The position numbers were made by a program, and so were the translations under genes. Positions 9,015 to 18,554 of a stretch of 44,045 bases of DNA are shown piece after piece. The stretch comes from Nanobdellota archaeon (GTDB taxonomy: Archaea; Nanobdellota; Nanobdellia; Parvarchaeales; Parvarchaeaceae): the NCBI GenBank assembly GCA_021802505.1, contig JAJZXE010000005.1, positions 1 to 44,045 on the forward strand, read 5' to 3'. The notes beneath the pieces were generated by a model. It ran no database searches and was not told the origin of the DNA. It saw nothing but the letters and a program-made list of their open reading frames with translations. How positions within the stretch are numbered: position 1 is the stretch's first letter; every line of letters starts with the position of its first letter.

Positions 9015-11312
9015 ATGGAAGAGGATAATAAGATAGGGATAAGCCTAAAAGTTGCGGAAGCACAGCAGGATGATATAGGGCAGAATTCTGTGAGGATAGG
9101 CACCGCCTGGATGAAGCAGATAGGGGTCAGGCCGGGTGATTTTGTAGAGGTAGAGGGAAACAGAAAGACAGTTGCTAAGGTCGATAGAGCACACCCTGGT
9201 GATTTGGGTTTAAACATAATAAGGATGGACGGTACAACGAGAAAGAACGCAAAAGCTGCAATAGGCGAGAACGTAATAGTTAGAAAAGCGGAGGTATTTG
9301 AGGCGGACGTCGTCAATCTTTCTCCGCTTTCAAATGTCTCGATAAGAGGGGCTGAGAACCTTATCGGCAAGCTTCTTCTGGACAGGGCCGTTTCGAAAGG
9401 GGATATAATAACACTGGGCAGCGGCGGCCACAGTTCGTTTGCCTCTTTCTTCGGTGACGATATAATGAGCATATTTGAAAACACGGCTTTTCCTTCGTTT
9501 CAGTTCGGTTTTTCCGAACTGAGGTTTCTTGTCACTTCGACCGCTCCGAAAGGTTTCGTGGTGATAACCGAAAACACGGACATAAACGTCTCTCCTGAGC
9601 CGGTTAAATTTTCCGAAGAAGCGAGGGTAAAGCACGTCAGTTACGAGGACGTCGGTGGGTTATCCGACGAGGTTTCAAAGATAAGGGAGATGGTAGAAAT
9701 ACCATTAAAGCATCCGGAGATTTTCATGAGACTGGGCATAACGCCTCCAAGAGGGGTGCTTTTATACGGTCCGCCGGGAACCGGCAAGACGCTGCTTGCG
9801 AGGGCCGTTGCAGACGAGAGCGAAGCACATTTCATAACGATAAACGGACCGGAAGTAATGAGCAAGTGGGTAGGTGACGCAGAAAAGAAATTGCGCGAGA
9901 TATTCGATGATGCGGAGAAAAACGCTCCTTCCATAATATTCATAGATGAAATAGACGCAATCGCAACCAAAAGAGAAGAAAGCATCGGGGAAGTGGAGCA
10001 TAGGGTGGTTTCACAGCTTCTTACGCTGATGGACGGATTGAAAAGCCGCGGAAAGGTAATCGTGATAGCAGCGACGAACAGGCCGAATGCGATAGATCCC
10101 GCGCTGCGTAGACCGGGAAGGTTCGACAGGGAGATAATGTTCGGCGTTCCGAATGAAAAAGGAAGGCTTGAGATACTTAACATACACACGAGAAACATGC
10201 CCCTGGACCAGAGTAAGGACAAGGGGGTAGACCTCGCATACATTTCAAAAATAACGCACGGATTCGTAGGCGCGGACATAGAATCGCTCATAAAGGAAGC
10301 CGCAATGAACGTTATAAGGAGAAATATAAACGAACTCAATGTAAAGGAGGGGGAAAACATACCCAAGGGCGTCCTGGAAAAACTTACCGTCACAATGGAT
10401 GATTTTAGGGAGGCCCTCAGGTTCGTAAGGCCCAGTGCGATGCGTGAAGTCCTTGTTGAAAGGCCGAGCGTCGGCTGGGAAGATGTCGGCGGTTTGGATG
10501 CAGTAAAGGCGCAGCTGAAGGAGGCTATAGAATGGCCGTTGAAGCACCCTGATTCGTTCAGAAAAGTGGGCATAACTCCCCCGAAAGGGATACTGCTTTA
10601 TGGCCCTCCAGGAACAGGCAAGACTCTGCTTGCCAAGGCGGTAGCGCACGAAACTGAATCAAACTTCATAGCTATAAAGGGACCGGAAATCTACAACAAA
10701 TACGTCGGTGAGAGCGAGAAGAGGATAAGGGAGATCTTTGACAAGGCAAGGCAGGTCTCCCCTTCAATAATCTTCATAGATGAATTAGACAGTATAGCTT
10801 CCTCACGTTCTAATTACGAGGGCAACAATGCAACGGAACAGGTTGTTAACCAGCTGCTAACAGAACTGGATGGCATTGAGCCGCTTAAAAACGTGATTGT
10901 TATAGGTGCTACAAACAGGATAGACAAGGTCGATTCTGCGATACTAAGAACGGGCAGATTTGACAACATAGTGTTCGTGCCGCCGCCGGATGAAAACGGA
11001 AGGAAGGACATACTCAGGGTTTATCTCACTAGAATGCCGATAGAGGGGGATAAGGAAGAACTTATAGAATACCTTGTAAAGAAGACCGAAGGCTATGTCG
11101 GATCAGACCTGGAGAGGCTTACAAAGGAAGCGGGAATGAACGCCCTCAGAAACAACATAGCAGCGACCAAGGTTACAAGGGATGACTTTGAAAAATCGCT
11201 GGAAATTGTAAGGCCGAGCCTGAGTCCGGACGACGCAAAGAAATACGAAGAGATGGCGAAGAAACTTTACAGTAAAAGGGAGAAGGCGAAGGAGTTGAAC
11301 TACTTCGGTTAA
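9015..11312 (+). CDS. cdc48: CDC48/VAT-type AAA+ ATPase
   Basis: 765 residues. The N domain (double-psi barrel plus four-stranded part) spans about 1-190 and contains [21 protein letters not shown]1 has Walker A GPPGTGKT at 252-259 and Walker [12 protein letters not shown] with Asp311/Glu312. D2 has a second GPPGTGKT near residue 530 and [11 protein letters not shown]. Arginine-finger regions [11 protein letters not shown] (D1) and [11 protein letters not shown] (D2) are present. It unfolds proteins using ATP and can feed the archaeal proteasome. The C terminus is LNYFG, where the last three residues are Tyr-Phe-Gly, close to but not a standard HbYX proteasome-docking tail. Start chosen from GGAGG plus TGAT directly upstream. 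The stop is one base before scpA. Confidence 0.97.
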   Translation: MEEDNKIGISLKVAEAQQDDIGQNSVRIGTAWMKQIGVRPGDFVEVEGNRKTVAKVDRAHPGDLGLNIIRMDGTTRKNAKAAIGENVIVRKAEVFEADVVNLSPLSNVSIRGAENLIGKLLLDRAVSKGDIITLGSGGHSSFASFFGDDIMSIFENTAFPSFQFGFSELRFLVTSTAPKGFVVITENTDINVSPEPVKFSEEARVKHVSYEDVGGLSDEVSKIREMVEIPLKHPEIFMRLGITPPRGVLLYGPPGTGKTLLARAVADESEAHFITINGPEVMSKWVGDAEKKLREIFDDAEKNAPSIIFIDEIDAIATKREESIGEVEHRVVSQLLTLMDGLKSRGKVIVIAATNRPNAIDPALRRPGRFDREIMFGVPNEKGRLEILNIHTRNMPLDQSKDKGVDLAYISKITHGFVGADIESLIKEAAMNVIRRNINELNVKEGENIPKGVLEKLTVTMDDFREALRFVRPSAMREVLVERPSVGWEDVGGLDAVKAQLKEAIEWPLKHPDSFRKVGITPPKGILLYGPPGTGKTLLAKAVAHETESNFIAIKGPEIYNKYVGESEKRIREIFDKARQVSPSIIFIDELDSIASSRSNYEGNNATEQVVNQLLTELDGIEPLKNVIVIGATNRIDKVDSAILRTGRFDNIVFVPPPDENGRKDILRVYLTRMPIEGDKEELIEYLVKKTEGYVGSDLERLTKEAGMNALRNNIAATKVTRDDFEKSLEIVRPSLSPDDAKKYEEMAKKLYSKREKAKELNYFG

Positions 11313-11313
11313 A

Positions 11314-11979
11314 ATGGATCATGAGGATATATACAAGCTTATACTGAACGATGAGCTTGGCTGGGAGCATCTTATAACCACCATAATAAGGGAGGAGGAG
11401 ATGGATCCCATGGATATAGACCTCATAAAAATAGCGGACAGATTTGCCGCGCTTCTTTCCAGGATAAACCAGATCGATTTCCGTTTTGGCGGCAAGTTTG
11501 TTTACACGGCAGCAATTCTCCTTAAGATGAAATCAGATACAGTCATAGGGGAAATGCTGGAGCTGAACAGGAAAAAAGAGCATGAAAGCCAGCAGAGATA
11601 CATAAAGGCCGTGCCTTTTGACATAACGGTCACTTCAAAACTGCCTATTTTCAGGAGCAGAAAGATCACCCTTACCGAATTGATAAACACCATAAGGGAT
11701 GCGATGCGGTACAGCGGCAAGCAGAAGATAAACTTTGAACTTAAACTGAGGGAAGTCAAGATAGAAGAAAGGATCAGATACCTTATTGAAAAACTGTCAA
11801 GACTTTTCGGCCTTAAAGAAGTGGTGGCATTCTCCGAACTTATAGCCAAGAAAAACGACAGGAAGGAAGTAATCTATACCCTTCTGCCGCTTTTGTTCAT
11901 ATCTAACATGAACAAGGTGGAGCTGCTGCAGGAGCAGCCCTTCCAGGAGATATACATAAAAAGCAGGGTCAAAAGTTAG
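11314..11979 (+). CDS. scpA: Segregation and condensation protein A (kleisin)
   Basis: 221 residues. The N-terminal SMC-neck-binding region shows the ScpA pattern: DPMDIDLIKIADRFAALLSR then FRFGGKFVYTAAILLKMKSD. A variable acidic/basic linker follows and a C-terminal winged-helix region ending PLLFISNMNKVELLQEQPF and IYIKSRV. It bridges SMC heads and recruits ScpB in the SMC-ScpAB condensin. It starts one base after cdc48, so the kleisin is translated from the same message as CDC48; scpB follows after 69 nt and smc lies 2.5 kb downstream. Confidence 0.92.
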   Translation: MDHEDIYKLILNDELGWEHLITTIIREEEMDPMDIDLIKIADRFAALLSRINQIDFRFGGKFVYTAAILLKMKSDTVIGEMLELNRKKEHESQQRYIKAVPFDITVTSKLPIFRSRKITLTELINTIRDAMRYSGKQKINFELKLREVKIEERIRYLIEKLSRLFGLKEVVAFSELIAKKNDRKEVIYTLLPLLFISNMNKVELLQEQPFQEIYIKSRVKS

Positions 11980-12048
11980 ACGGGAGCAGGAACTGTATAC
12001 AAAGCGATATGGCCCAGGTTTTTATTGATAAAAAAACAATAGAATGAT

Positions 12049-12582
12049 ATGGCTAAGATAAACGAATACGTTGAGGCATTGATATTTTCCTTTGGGGACG
12101 GAATAAGTCTGGATGAACTGGTGAAACGCACAAAATCAGATCCGATCATAATAAAAAAGGCAGTAGATTCTCTTAATAAAGGATATGAGGAGAGGAAAAG
12201 CGCCTTTTACATATTGACGGAGGGAAATCTGTACAGAATGAGATTAAGGAGCGATCTGCTGCATTTGGTACAGGACACTTTAAGGACTGACATGAGCAGG
12301 GGCGTCCTCATGACTCTTAGTTTAATTGTCCTGAGCGGAAAGATCAAGCAGAGCGATCTTATCAAAAAAAGAGGAAGCATCTCCTACCAGCACGTGAAGG
12401 AACTCCAGTCCCGCGGCCTTGTTTCAACTGCAGTAGAAGACGGCAGGAAAGTGATAAGGATAACCCCGTCGTTTTACGATTATTTCGACGTCGAAAAGAA
12501 GGAATTCAAGGAGATAACCGACACCATCAAGGAAGAGTTGAAGAAGGAGGATAATCAGACCGTAAAGTATGAAGGAAATTAA
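12049..12582 (+). CDS. scpB: Segregation and condensation protein B
   Basis: 177 residues with two winged-helix domains. Typical ScpB features are the opening EYVEALIFSFGDGISLDELV (…iEALLFasg.pls..eL), the second-domain segment LSGKIKQSDLIKKRGSISYQ and HVKELQSRGLVSTAVEDGRK. It binds the kleisin ScpA in the condensin complex. A TATA-like TTTTTATTGATA about 25 nt upstream suggests an internal promoter of its own, and TGAT touches the ATG. Its stop overlaps the stop of the convergent HIT gene by four bases. Confidence 0.9.
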   Translation: MAKINEYVEALIFSFGDGISLDELVKRTKSDPIIIKKAVDSLNKGYEERKSAFYILTEGNLYRMRLRSDLLHLVQDTLRTDMSRGVLMTLSLIVLSGKIKQSDLIKKRGSISYQHVKELQSRGLVSTAVEDGRKVIRITPSFYDYFDVEKKEFKEITDTIKEELKKEDNQTVKYEGN

Positions 12583-13124
12583 AAGACGACGACCTTTCTC
12601 TTTATTATGGTTTGCGGCGGCTTTTCTTCCTTTACCGTGTTTTCCGTTTTTTTAACCTCTTCCACAGCGGGTTTTTCTGGTTTAACTGGTTCCGTCGTTT
12701 TTACCCTCTCTATCGCGGATTTTATGGCGTTCGCTATTGCAGTAAAATCGCTTTCCTCCAGTTTCTGCGGCTGCCATACGTGATTTATCGAGTCATCGTC
12801 ATATCTCGGCAGCAGGTGTATAAGCGCATGCGGAGTAACAGTTCCCTTTGTAAGCTCCTTGGTATAGAGTAATTCCACATTATTGGGGGCGAGAGACAGC
12901 AGTATGGCGTATCCTACTGCTCTTGCCACGCTCACATACCCTAAAAATTCGTCCTGCGGTATCTCATACAGGTTGTTATAGTGTTTTTTAGGTATGATTA
13001 TGACATGGCCTTTTGAAGCGGGGTTTATGTCCAGCACGCCCATTACCAGCGAATCTTCATAAACCTCTTTCGAAGGTATCTTCTTGCCGGCTATCTTGCA
13101 GAATATGCAGTTTTCCTCCTCCAT
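12579..13124 (-). CDS. HIT-family protein lacking the nucleophilic His
   Basis: 181 residues. Residues 4-115 are a HIT domain: N-terminal CIFCKIAGKKIPSKEVYED with a CxxC pair, then DINPASKGHVIIIPKKHY. The HIT motif reads TPHALIHLLPRYDDD, that is H99-A-L101-I-H103-L-L. In HxHxHxx families (HINT, Fhit) the middle His forms the nucleotidyl intermediate; here it is Leu (codon CTT), so nucleotide hydrolysis or transfer by the usual route is unlikely. After about residue 135 comes a Lys/Glu/Pro/Val-rich tail (EPVKPEKPAVEEVKKTE…) ending IIKRKVVVF, absent from ordinary HIT proteins. It is convergent with scpB. It may be a nucleotide-binding or regulatory relative rather than an enzyme. Confidence 0.85.
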   Translation of the reverse strand: MEEENCIFCKIAGKKIPSKEVYEDSLVMGVLDINPASKGHVIIIPKKHYNNLYEIPQDEFLGYVSVARAVGYAILLSLAPNNVELLYTKELTKGTVTPHALIHLLPRYDDDSINHVWQPQKLEESDFTAIANAIKSAIERVKTTEPVKPEKPAVEEVKKTENTVKEEKPPQTIIKRKVVVF

Positions 13125-13194
13125 GACTTTTTATAGTCCTTTAAAGTATTTATCGTTTAGTGACGGTTTTACCGCCAATTTTAACGGAAAAAAA

Positions 13195-13205
13195 GCTTTT
13201 TAAGT
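13195..13205 (+). promoter_or_regulatory. TATA-like promoter of small membrane protein gene
   Basis: AAAAAAAG then CTTTTTAAGTA, centred about 26 nt upstream of the ATG at 13226, the spacing expected of a leaderless archaeal transcript. Confidence 0.55.
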
Positions 13206-13225
13206 AATAAAACTATAGGTCTATT

Positions 13226-13486
13226 ATGAAAGCAAAAACTAATGTAAAGTTTGCTGACGAAGAAAAAAGAATAGTAGATGCAGGGATCGGTTTGATACTG
13301 TTCGGATTGGGAGTAGTCCTTATAGTATTTGGCCTTGTGTCTATTATCTCAGCAGCGGTTCTTAGTGGTTATTTCTACAAGACCGTTACGACAGCTCCGT
13401 CAACTTACATATACCCCTTGTTTGAGGTTATAATCGGAATAATCGTATTCGCCTTTTCGATGTGGGTATTCAGGGCAAGGGTATAA
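13226..13486 (+). CDS. Small membrane protein, two transmembrane segments
   Basis: 86 residues: a charged N terminus (MKAKTNVKFADEEKRIVDAG), TM1 about 19-49 (Gly/Ile/Val-rich), a short loop with KTVTTAPSTYIYP, TM2 about 62-82, and basic C terminus FRARV. No family recognised. It has its own TATA-like box at leaderless spacing and a T-rich terminator behind it, so it appears to be a single-gene transcript between the HIT gene (divergent) and the TrmB-like regulator. Confidence 0.75.
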   Translation: MKAKTNVKFADEEKRIVDAGIGLILFGLGVVLIVFGLVSIISAAVLSGYFYKTVTTAPSTYIYPLFEVIIGIIVFAFSMWVFRARV

Positions 13487-13497
13487 GGATCATTTGG

Positions 13498-13525
13498 GTT
13501 TTTATTTTTTTTACTTTTATTTTTG
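13498..13525 (+). terminator. T-rich archaeal terminator
   Basis: Twelve bases after the stop at 13486 the plus strand has three T-runs (GGTTTTTATTTTTTTTACTT then TTATTTTT) without a stem. This is the form of archaeal intrinsic terminators. Confidence 0.6.
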
Positions 13526-13542
13526 GTGAAAAAGAAAGATTT

Positions 13543-13552
13543 ATATACTTGT
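13543..13552 (+). promoter_or_regulatory. Promoter and Shine-Dalgarno of the TrmB-like gene
   Basis: GAAAG then ATTTATATAC lies about 37 nt before the ATG at 13584, and AGGTGAT (13572-13578) stands as ribosome-binding site. This gene is therefore leadered, in contrast to many others here. Confidence 0.55.
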
Positions 13553-13583
13553 TTGAGTCTTAGTAGTTTGTAGGTGATATATC

Positions 13584-14381
13584 ATGGCATTGTCGTTTAG
13601 TGAAGATTATATAGCAAAAGTAAGGAGGATGTTCGGTCTTAACCTGTACGAGGCAAAGGTATGGCTGGCTCTTCTTTCACAGGGCAAATCAACCTCCGGC
13701 AAGTTGAGCGAGATCGCCAATATTCCAAAGTCAAGAGCGTATGACATACTGGTTTCACTGGAAAACGGCGGTTTTATAGTCAGAGACCTAAGCAAACCAA
13801 TAAGTTACCGGGCCATACCGCCACAGGAGCTTATAGAAAAACTCGAGGAAAAGGCAAAGGAATCGCTGGAGCAGAAGGTTGAGAAGCTGAATAAGCTGAA
13901 GGACAGCGCGGTTCTTACGGATCTGCAGAATCTTTACACAAAAGGGATAAAATACGTGGAGGAAGGCAAGGTCGCAAATTCCTACCAGGGTTTGGATAAT
14001 ATATACTTCAGGATAAAGAAAAGTATAGGTTCCGCGAAGAACGAGATAGTAGTTATAACGACCGAACAGTCTCTAGAGAAGAAAATAAACTCGCTCGGGA
14101 GGGCGCTTAAAAAAGCCAAGGCAAATAACGTGACGGTGCATATTTATGCACCGGTGAAGGACGTAAACGAAACCATAATGAACGAGATAAAGCAGTTCGG
14201 AAAACTAAATAAGACAAATTTGGATATAGGAAGGTTTGTCATAGTGGATTCAAACGAAATTTTTATCTTTACAGAGAACGAGGATGAGACACACCCCAGC
14301 AACGAGGTCGTGCTGCACATAAAGGGCAAATACCTCCCGGAAAGGATCAGAAAGCTGGTATCATCGCACGTCGTCGACTGA
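13584..14381 (+). CDS. TrmB-family transcriptional regulator
   Basis: 265 residues. Residues 10-75 form a winged helix of the TrmB type (FGLNLYEAKVWLALLSQGKS, then SGKLSEIANIPKSRAYDILV, then LENGGFIV). A coiled linker follows (EKLEEKAKESLEQKVEKLNK). The C-terminal half (about 110-260) resembles the phospholipase-D-like sensor part of TrmB-like proteins, with GSAKNEIVVITTEQ and ALKKAKANNVTVHIYAPV. TrmB relatives regulate sugar uptake and metabolism, but no transporter is adjacent, so the ligand and regulon are unknown. It precedes smc by 62 nt with its own start signals. Confidence 0.85.
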   Translation: MALSFSEDYIAKVRRMFGLNLYEAKVWLALLSQGKSTSGKLSEIANIPKSRAYDILVSLENGGFIVRDLSKPISYRAIPPQELIEKLEEKAKESLEQKVEKLNKLKDSAVLTDLQNLYTKGIKYVEEGKVANSYQGLDNIYFRIKKSIGSAKNEIVVITTEQSLEKKINSLGRALKKAKANNVTVHIYAPVKDVNETIMNEIKQFGKLNKTNLDIGRFVIVDSNEIFIFTENEDETHPSNEVVLHIKGKYLPERIRKLVSSHVVD

Positions 14382-14443
14382 GCTTTTGAAGCCTGCGGAA
14401 ATAGTTAGCATTTAATATTAAAAATTTTTTTAGATACTTAGTT

Positions 14444-17400
14444 ATGACTTACATCAAACAGGTAGAACTCGATAATTTTAAATCCTTTGCGGGACACATA
14501 AAGTTCGATTTTATTAATGGCTTCAACGCAATCGCCGGCGCAAACGGTTCGGGTAAAAGCAACATCATAGACGCGCTGCTCTTCGTATTCGGCGGCTCCT
14601 CGAAAAAAGAAATGCGAAGTGATGTCCTTACCGATTTAATATTCAACGGCGGAAAAAACGGAAGACAGGCCGAGCACGCAAAGGTGAATGTAATACTGGA
14701 TAATTCGAAGAACGAATTCAAAGGAACGGCAGAAAAAGAGATTTCGATCAGCAGAAAAGTGGACAAGAACGGAAAAAGCGTCTACAGGATAAACGGAAAG
14801 GCTTCCACCAGGGAAGAAGTCCTTAACCTACTCGCACTTGTAAAATTCAGGCAGGACGGCTTTAACATAATACCGCAGGGGAGAATTCTGGAGATAATAG
14901 GCTCAACGAATGAGGACAGGATGAACCTCATAAATGACATCTCGGGGATAAGCATATTCGAGGATAAAAAAAGCAAGGCCATGAACGAGATGAAGAAAGT
15001 GGAGGACAATATCTCGAAAATAGAGACTATCCTGAACGAGAAGCAAAAGCTCATGGCCCAGCTGGACAAGGAGAAAAACAGGGCGGTTGAGTTCCAGGAG
15101 CTGAAGACCAGGCAGGCGGGTCTTCTTTCAAAACAGGCAATGATAAAAAGAGAGGCCTCGCAGAAGGAACTGCAGGCGATAACCGGGAAATTAAAGGAGA
15201 TAGAGAAGGGAAATGAAGCCCTGGCCGCAGAAATAGAGGCAATAAACGAAAAGACGAAGAAAATAAACGGGGAGATAGACCTGATAAACACAAAGGCCGA
15301 ATCCGAGGGCGAGAAGGAGATACTCGATGCGGAGAACAAGGCGAAGGAATTCGATTCCGAGCTGGCGAGGCTGAATGCCGTCCTTAAGAATGACAATGAA
15401 CAGCTTAAAAACATTCTTTCCTCTATAGAAGAGCTTTCAAAGTCGCAGGAAGAGATGAAGACGCAGGTAAAGGACGAAGAGAAAGAAAAAGATAAATTTG
15501 AGGAGAGGATAAGGCAGCTCAACTCAAGAAAACTCCTTCTCATAGAAAGCGATTCAAAGGCGCAGAATTACCTTAAAACGCACGAGGCTCTCGAGAAGAA
15601 AATTTATGATACAGAAAAAAAGATATACGAGGAAAAGATAATACTGGCAGATTATCCCAAAGTATCGGAGATAGAGGAAGAGCTCACAAAACTGCAGGAA
15701 TCAAGGAATGAGCTTGAAAGGAAAATAAAAGAGAGAACCCTCTCATTCTCGGCGTTGAAACCAGAGATAGACAGGCTGAAGGCGCAGGTGAAAAAGGAAT
15801 CCGATTCGGTTTATCTGCTGAGGGAGAACCTATTCAACCAGAGGAATCTGCTGTCGTCACAGAACAGGGTGATAGAGGTCGTAAACCGGCTAAAAAAGGA
15901 CATAAAAGGAATACACGGTGCGGTATCCGAACTTTTTTCGCTTAACAACGCGGAGTACATGATACCGGTCTTAAGGGCGATAGGGAGGAGGAGCGACTTT
16001 ATAATAGTAGACAGCGAGGAGACCGCCAGAGAGTGCATAGAAAAGCTGAAAAGCGACAGGCTTGGGTTTTATACCTTTGTGCCGCTGACCGCGGTAAAAA
16101 GCAGCTATAGCTTTAACAAAATAGACGACAGCGGAGTCATAGACTATATAATAAACCTTGTGCATTTCTCCGGGGAGTACGCAAATGCGATGAGATTCAT
16201 ATTCGGAGATACAGTCTTAGTGAGTGATTTTGATTCCGCGAAAAGGATGATAAACAGATACAGGATGGTTTTGCGGGACGGCACCGTTTTCGAGAAGACC
16301 GGAACCGTCTCCGGCGGACATTTTGAGGTGCCCAATGTCCTTAACATAAACAAGAGAATCTCTGAAATAACTTTGGAAATGGAAGAGCATTCAGGGTTAA
16401 AGGAAAAATATGAAGAGGAGATCATCGAAAAAGAATCGACGCTGAATTCATTTATGACCGAGATAAAAGTTCAGCAGAAGACCCTTGATGAAACCAGAAG
16501 TCAGATCACTAAGCTTATGCAGGAGAGGGCAAAGTTTACCGGAACGGAATCCGAAATATCAGAGAACATAAGAAAGCTGGAGAATGAAAGCATTGAATTG
16601 AAATCCAGGCTAGCGGACCTGGAAAAGAACAAACCCCAAATATCGGATCATAAAAAGGAGATAGAATCCATTGAAAGAGAGGTGGGCGATCTGCAGGTCA
16701 AGGTTGCAACTTCAGGCAACAAACTCTCCGCTGTTCTGCTGTCGGAAATAAACAATCTCGAAAAAAGGTATTCACAGCTGAACAGGGAGCGGGAAAAGTT
16801 TGAAAAGGACATAGGTGAGGTCGAAAGCGCGATAAAGGATACGCGGGAAAAATACGAGAAGGCGAGGGGTGAACTCTCAAACAAATCGAATAATCTCAGC
16901 ATGCTCAGAAAGAGAAGGACGGAGCTTCTGACCGAGGTGAGCCGTCTTCAAAAAGAAAGAGAGGAAGTGTATTCTAAATCGCAGAGGGTCGGCTCAGAGC
17001 TGAACGCATTAAAGGTTAAGGAAGCGGAGCTAAAGGTAAAGTTTGAGACGGCGGATGAAGAATACGCAAAGTATAAAGTGGAGAGTTTACAGCTAGAGGA
17101 GGGAGAAACGCTTGAGAGAATAACAAAGGAGCTTAACTCCATAACCTCCAAAATAAGTTCATTCGGTCCCATAAACGAGCTGGCCGTGAAAACCTTCAAC
17201 GAGACGCAGCAGCAATACGATGAATTCGAGGGCAAGCTCCTGAAATTGAACGAGGAAAAATCCAGGATAATGGCCATAATATCCGAGATAGAGCAGAAGA
17301 AGCTCGAATCGTTCATGAAAACCCTGTCGGACATAAATACGATGTTCACCAAGGTCTTCAATTCCATAACCGGCGGAAAGGCCGAACTAGTCCCGGAAGA

Positions 17401-17764
17401 CCCGCAAAATGTATTCTCCTCCGGACTGGACATCGCCATAGATCTTCCCAATAAGAAAGTAAGAAATGTGAGGGGTCTGAGCGGAGGGGAGCTTTCCGTT
17501 GTTGCGATCTCCCTTATAATGGCCCTCTCGAAATATACCGATGCGGTCTTCTATGTTCTGGATGAGGTAGACGCAGCACTTGATTCCATAAACGCCGGCA
17601 ACTTCTCCGCTTTGGTCAAGGCGTATTCTGTGTCATCGCAGTTTATAGTGATATCGCACAATGAGACCACTCTCATAAATGCCGACGTAATCTACGGCGT
17701 TACGATGAACAACGAAGGAGTAAGCAGGGTCGTAAGCGTCAAGATGCCCGAGCAGGGCAAGTGA
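14444..17764 (+). CDS. smc: Chromosome segregation ATPase SMC
   Basis: 1106 residues, a little shorter than most SMC proteins (about 1150-1200). N-terminal head with Walker A GANGSGKSN at 32-40; long coiled coils (about 165-475 and 650-980); a hinge near 490-640 beginning DIKGIHGAVSELF and containing EKTGTVSGGHFEV; a C-terminal head with signature RGLSGGELSVVAISLIMAL and Walker B FYVLDEVDAALD. Together with scpA and scpB it gives the whole condensin in one 6.5-kb neighbourhood. Its stop codon touches the end of the convergent ksgA gene. A TATA-like AATATTAAAAATTT lies about 30 nt upstream of the ATG. Confidence 0.97.
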   Translation: MTYIKQVELDNFKSFAGHIKFDFINGFNAIAGANGSGKSNIIDALLFVFGGSSKKEMRSDVLTDLIFNGGKNGRQAEHAKVNVILDNSKNEFKGTAEKEISISRKVDKNGKSVYRINGKASTREEVLNLLALVKFRQDGFNIIPQGRILEIIGSTNEDRMNLINDISGISIFEDKKSKAMNEMKKVEDNISKIETILNEKQKLMAQLDKEKNRAVEFQELKTRQAGLLSKQAMIKREASQKELQAITGKLKEIEKGNEALAAEIEAINEKTKKINGEIDLINTKAESEGEKEILDAENKAKEFDSELARLNAVLKNDNEQLKNILSSIEELSKSQEEMKTQVKDEEKEKDKFEERIRQLNSRKLLLIESDSKAQNYLKTHEALEKKIYDTEKKIYEEKIILADYPKVSEIEEELTKLQESRNELERKIKERTLSFSALKPEIDRLKAQVKKESDSVYLLRENLFNQRNLLSSQNRVIEVVNRLKKDIKGIHGAVSELFSLNNAEYMIPVLRAIGRRSDFIIVDSEETARECIEKLKSDRLGFYTFVPLTAVKSSYSFNKIDDSGVIDYIINLVHFSGEYANAMRFIFGDTVLVSDFDSAKRMINRYRMVLRDGTVFEKTGTVSGGHFEVPNVLNINKRISEITLEMEEHSGLKEKYEEEIIEKESTLNSFMTEIKVQQKTLDETRSQITKLMQERAKFTGTESEISENIRKLENESIELKSRLADLEKNKPQISDHKKEIESIEREVGDLQVKVATSGNKLSAVLLSEINNLEKRYSQLNREREKFEKDIGEVESAIKDTREKYEKARGELSNKSNNLSMLRKRRTELLTEVSRLQKEREEVYSKSQRVGSELNALKVKEAELKVKFETADEEYAKYKVESLQLEEGETLERITKELNSITSKISSFGPINELAVKTFNETQQQYDEFEGKLLKLNEEKSRIMAIISEIEQKKLESFMKTLSDINTMFTKVFNSITGGKAELVPEDPQNVFSSGLDIAIDLPNKKVRNVRGLSGGELSVVAISLIMALSKYTDAVFYVLDEVDAALDSINAGNFSALVKAYSVSSQFIVISHNETTLINADVIYGVTMNNEGVSRVVSVKMPEQGK

Positions 17765-18553
17765 TTATTTAAAGTAATCCGCCACCATTTTTATTTCGTT
17801 CACGGTGAGTTTCTTGACTTCCTTATAACCTATATTCTTTATTTCATCCGGGATACCGGAAAATTCCGTCCTGCCTTCCCTTTTCGTTTTGTATTCTACT
17901 GCTATCAGTCCGTTTATTATCGCGTTTTTTAGCGTCATCTCCCTTCTGCGGAATATCTCCTGCATTACACCATTTTGTTTTTTGGTCATCTTTATCATCC
18001 TGCTTGTCACCCGGGGTACAGGATAAAACGCATTTTTTGTCACTTCGGTAATTTCAATAAAATCGAAGAATATCTTCTGCACCGCGGAAAAAACTGTGTC
18101 TTCTTTTTTGGACAGCAGCTGCTGCGCTATCGTATTCGGCAGTATCATCACTCCCGTGTCAAAATCATAAAAAGAAATTTTTTCAAGCAAACGGTCTGCG
18201 ATATTGTACGGCGGATTCGATATTATCTTGTTAAATTTAGGGTATACCATATCCAGCGCATCGGCGTTTATTATCTCAACATTCGGATCCAGCTCATATT
18301 TATCTATAAGATATGAATAGCATTTTATTTCCTTCTCGACCGCAATAATGTGGCAGATTTTTCTTGCTTCGGTTTCTATGCTGCCGAATCCCGCACCTAT
18401 ATCCAAAACAGTGTCTGTTTCCTTTAATTCAGCGCTGCCTATTTCCTTGGCAAGAGTGTCTTCATCGACAAGAAAGTTCTGTCCGTTTTCATTGTCGCCT
18501 TTTATGCCGAAATCTTTTACGAGTTTTATTATTGTATCCTTCAATGGAGTCAT
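17765..18553 (-). CDS. ksgA: 16S rRNA adenine dimethyltransferase KsgA/Dim1
   Basis: 262 residues. The SAM-binding start is GQNFLVDEDTLAKEIGSAEL then TDTVLDIGAGFGSIE. The catalytic motif NPPYNIADRLL lies near residue 110. The C-terminal part (FRRREMTLKNAIINGLIAVE) matches the small helical domain of KsgA. It dimethylates two adenines in the 3' hairpin of 16S rRNA during small-subunit assembly. It is the last of three minus-strand genes (HhH protein, zinc ribbon, ksgA) and starts one base after the zinc-ribbon gene stop. Confidence 0.95.
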   Translation of the reverse strand: MTPLKDTIIKLVKDFGIKGDNENGQNFLVDEDTLAKEIGSAELKETDTVLDIGAGFGSIETEARKICHIIAVEKEIKCYSYLIDKYELDPNVEIINADALDMVYPKFNKIISNPPYNIADRLLEKISFYDFDTGVMILPNTIAQQLLSKKEDTVFSAVQKIFFDFIEITEVTKNAFYPVPRVTSRMIKMTKKQNGVMQEIFRRREMTLKNAIINGLIAVEYKTKREGRTEFSGIPDEIKNIGYKEVKKLTVNEIKMVADYFK

Positions 18554-18554
18554 A

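Noticed and set aside
9641-10573. 310-codon minus-strand frame inside cdc48
   Set aside because: Ser/Ile/Phe-rich translation without family features, antisense to a certain gene; a shadow frame.
14782-15543. 253-codon minus-strand frame inside smc
   Set aside because: Low-complexity Ser/Phe translation antisense to the coiled-coil region; a shadow frame.
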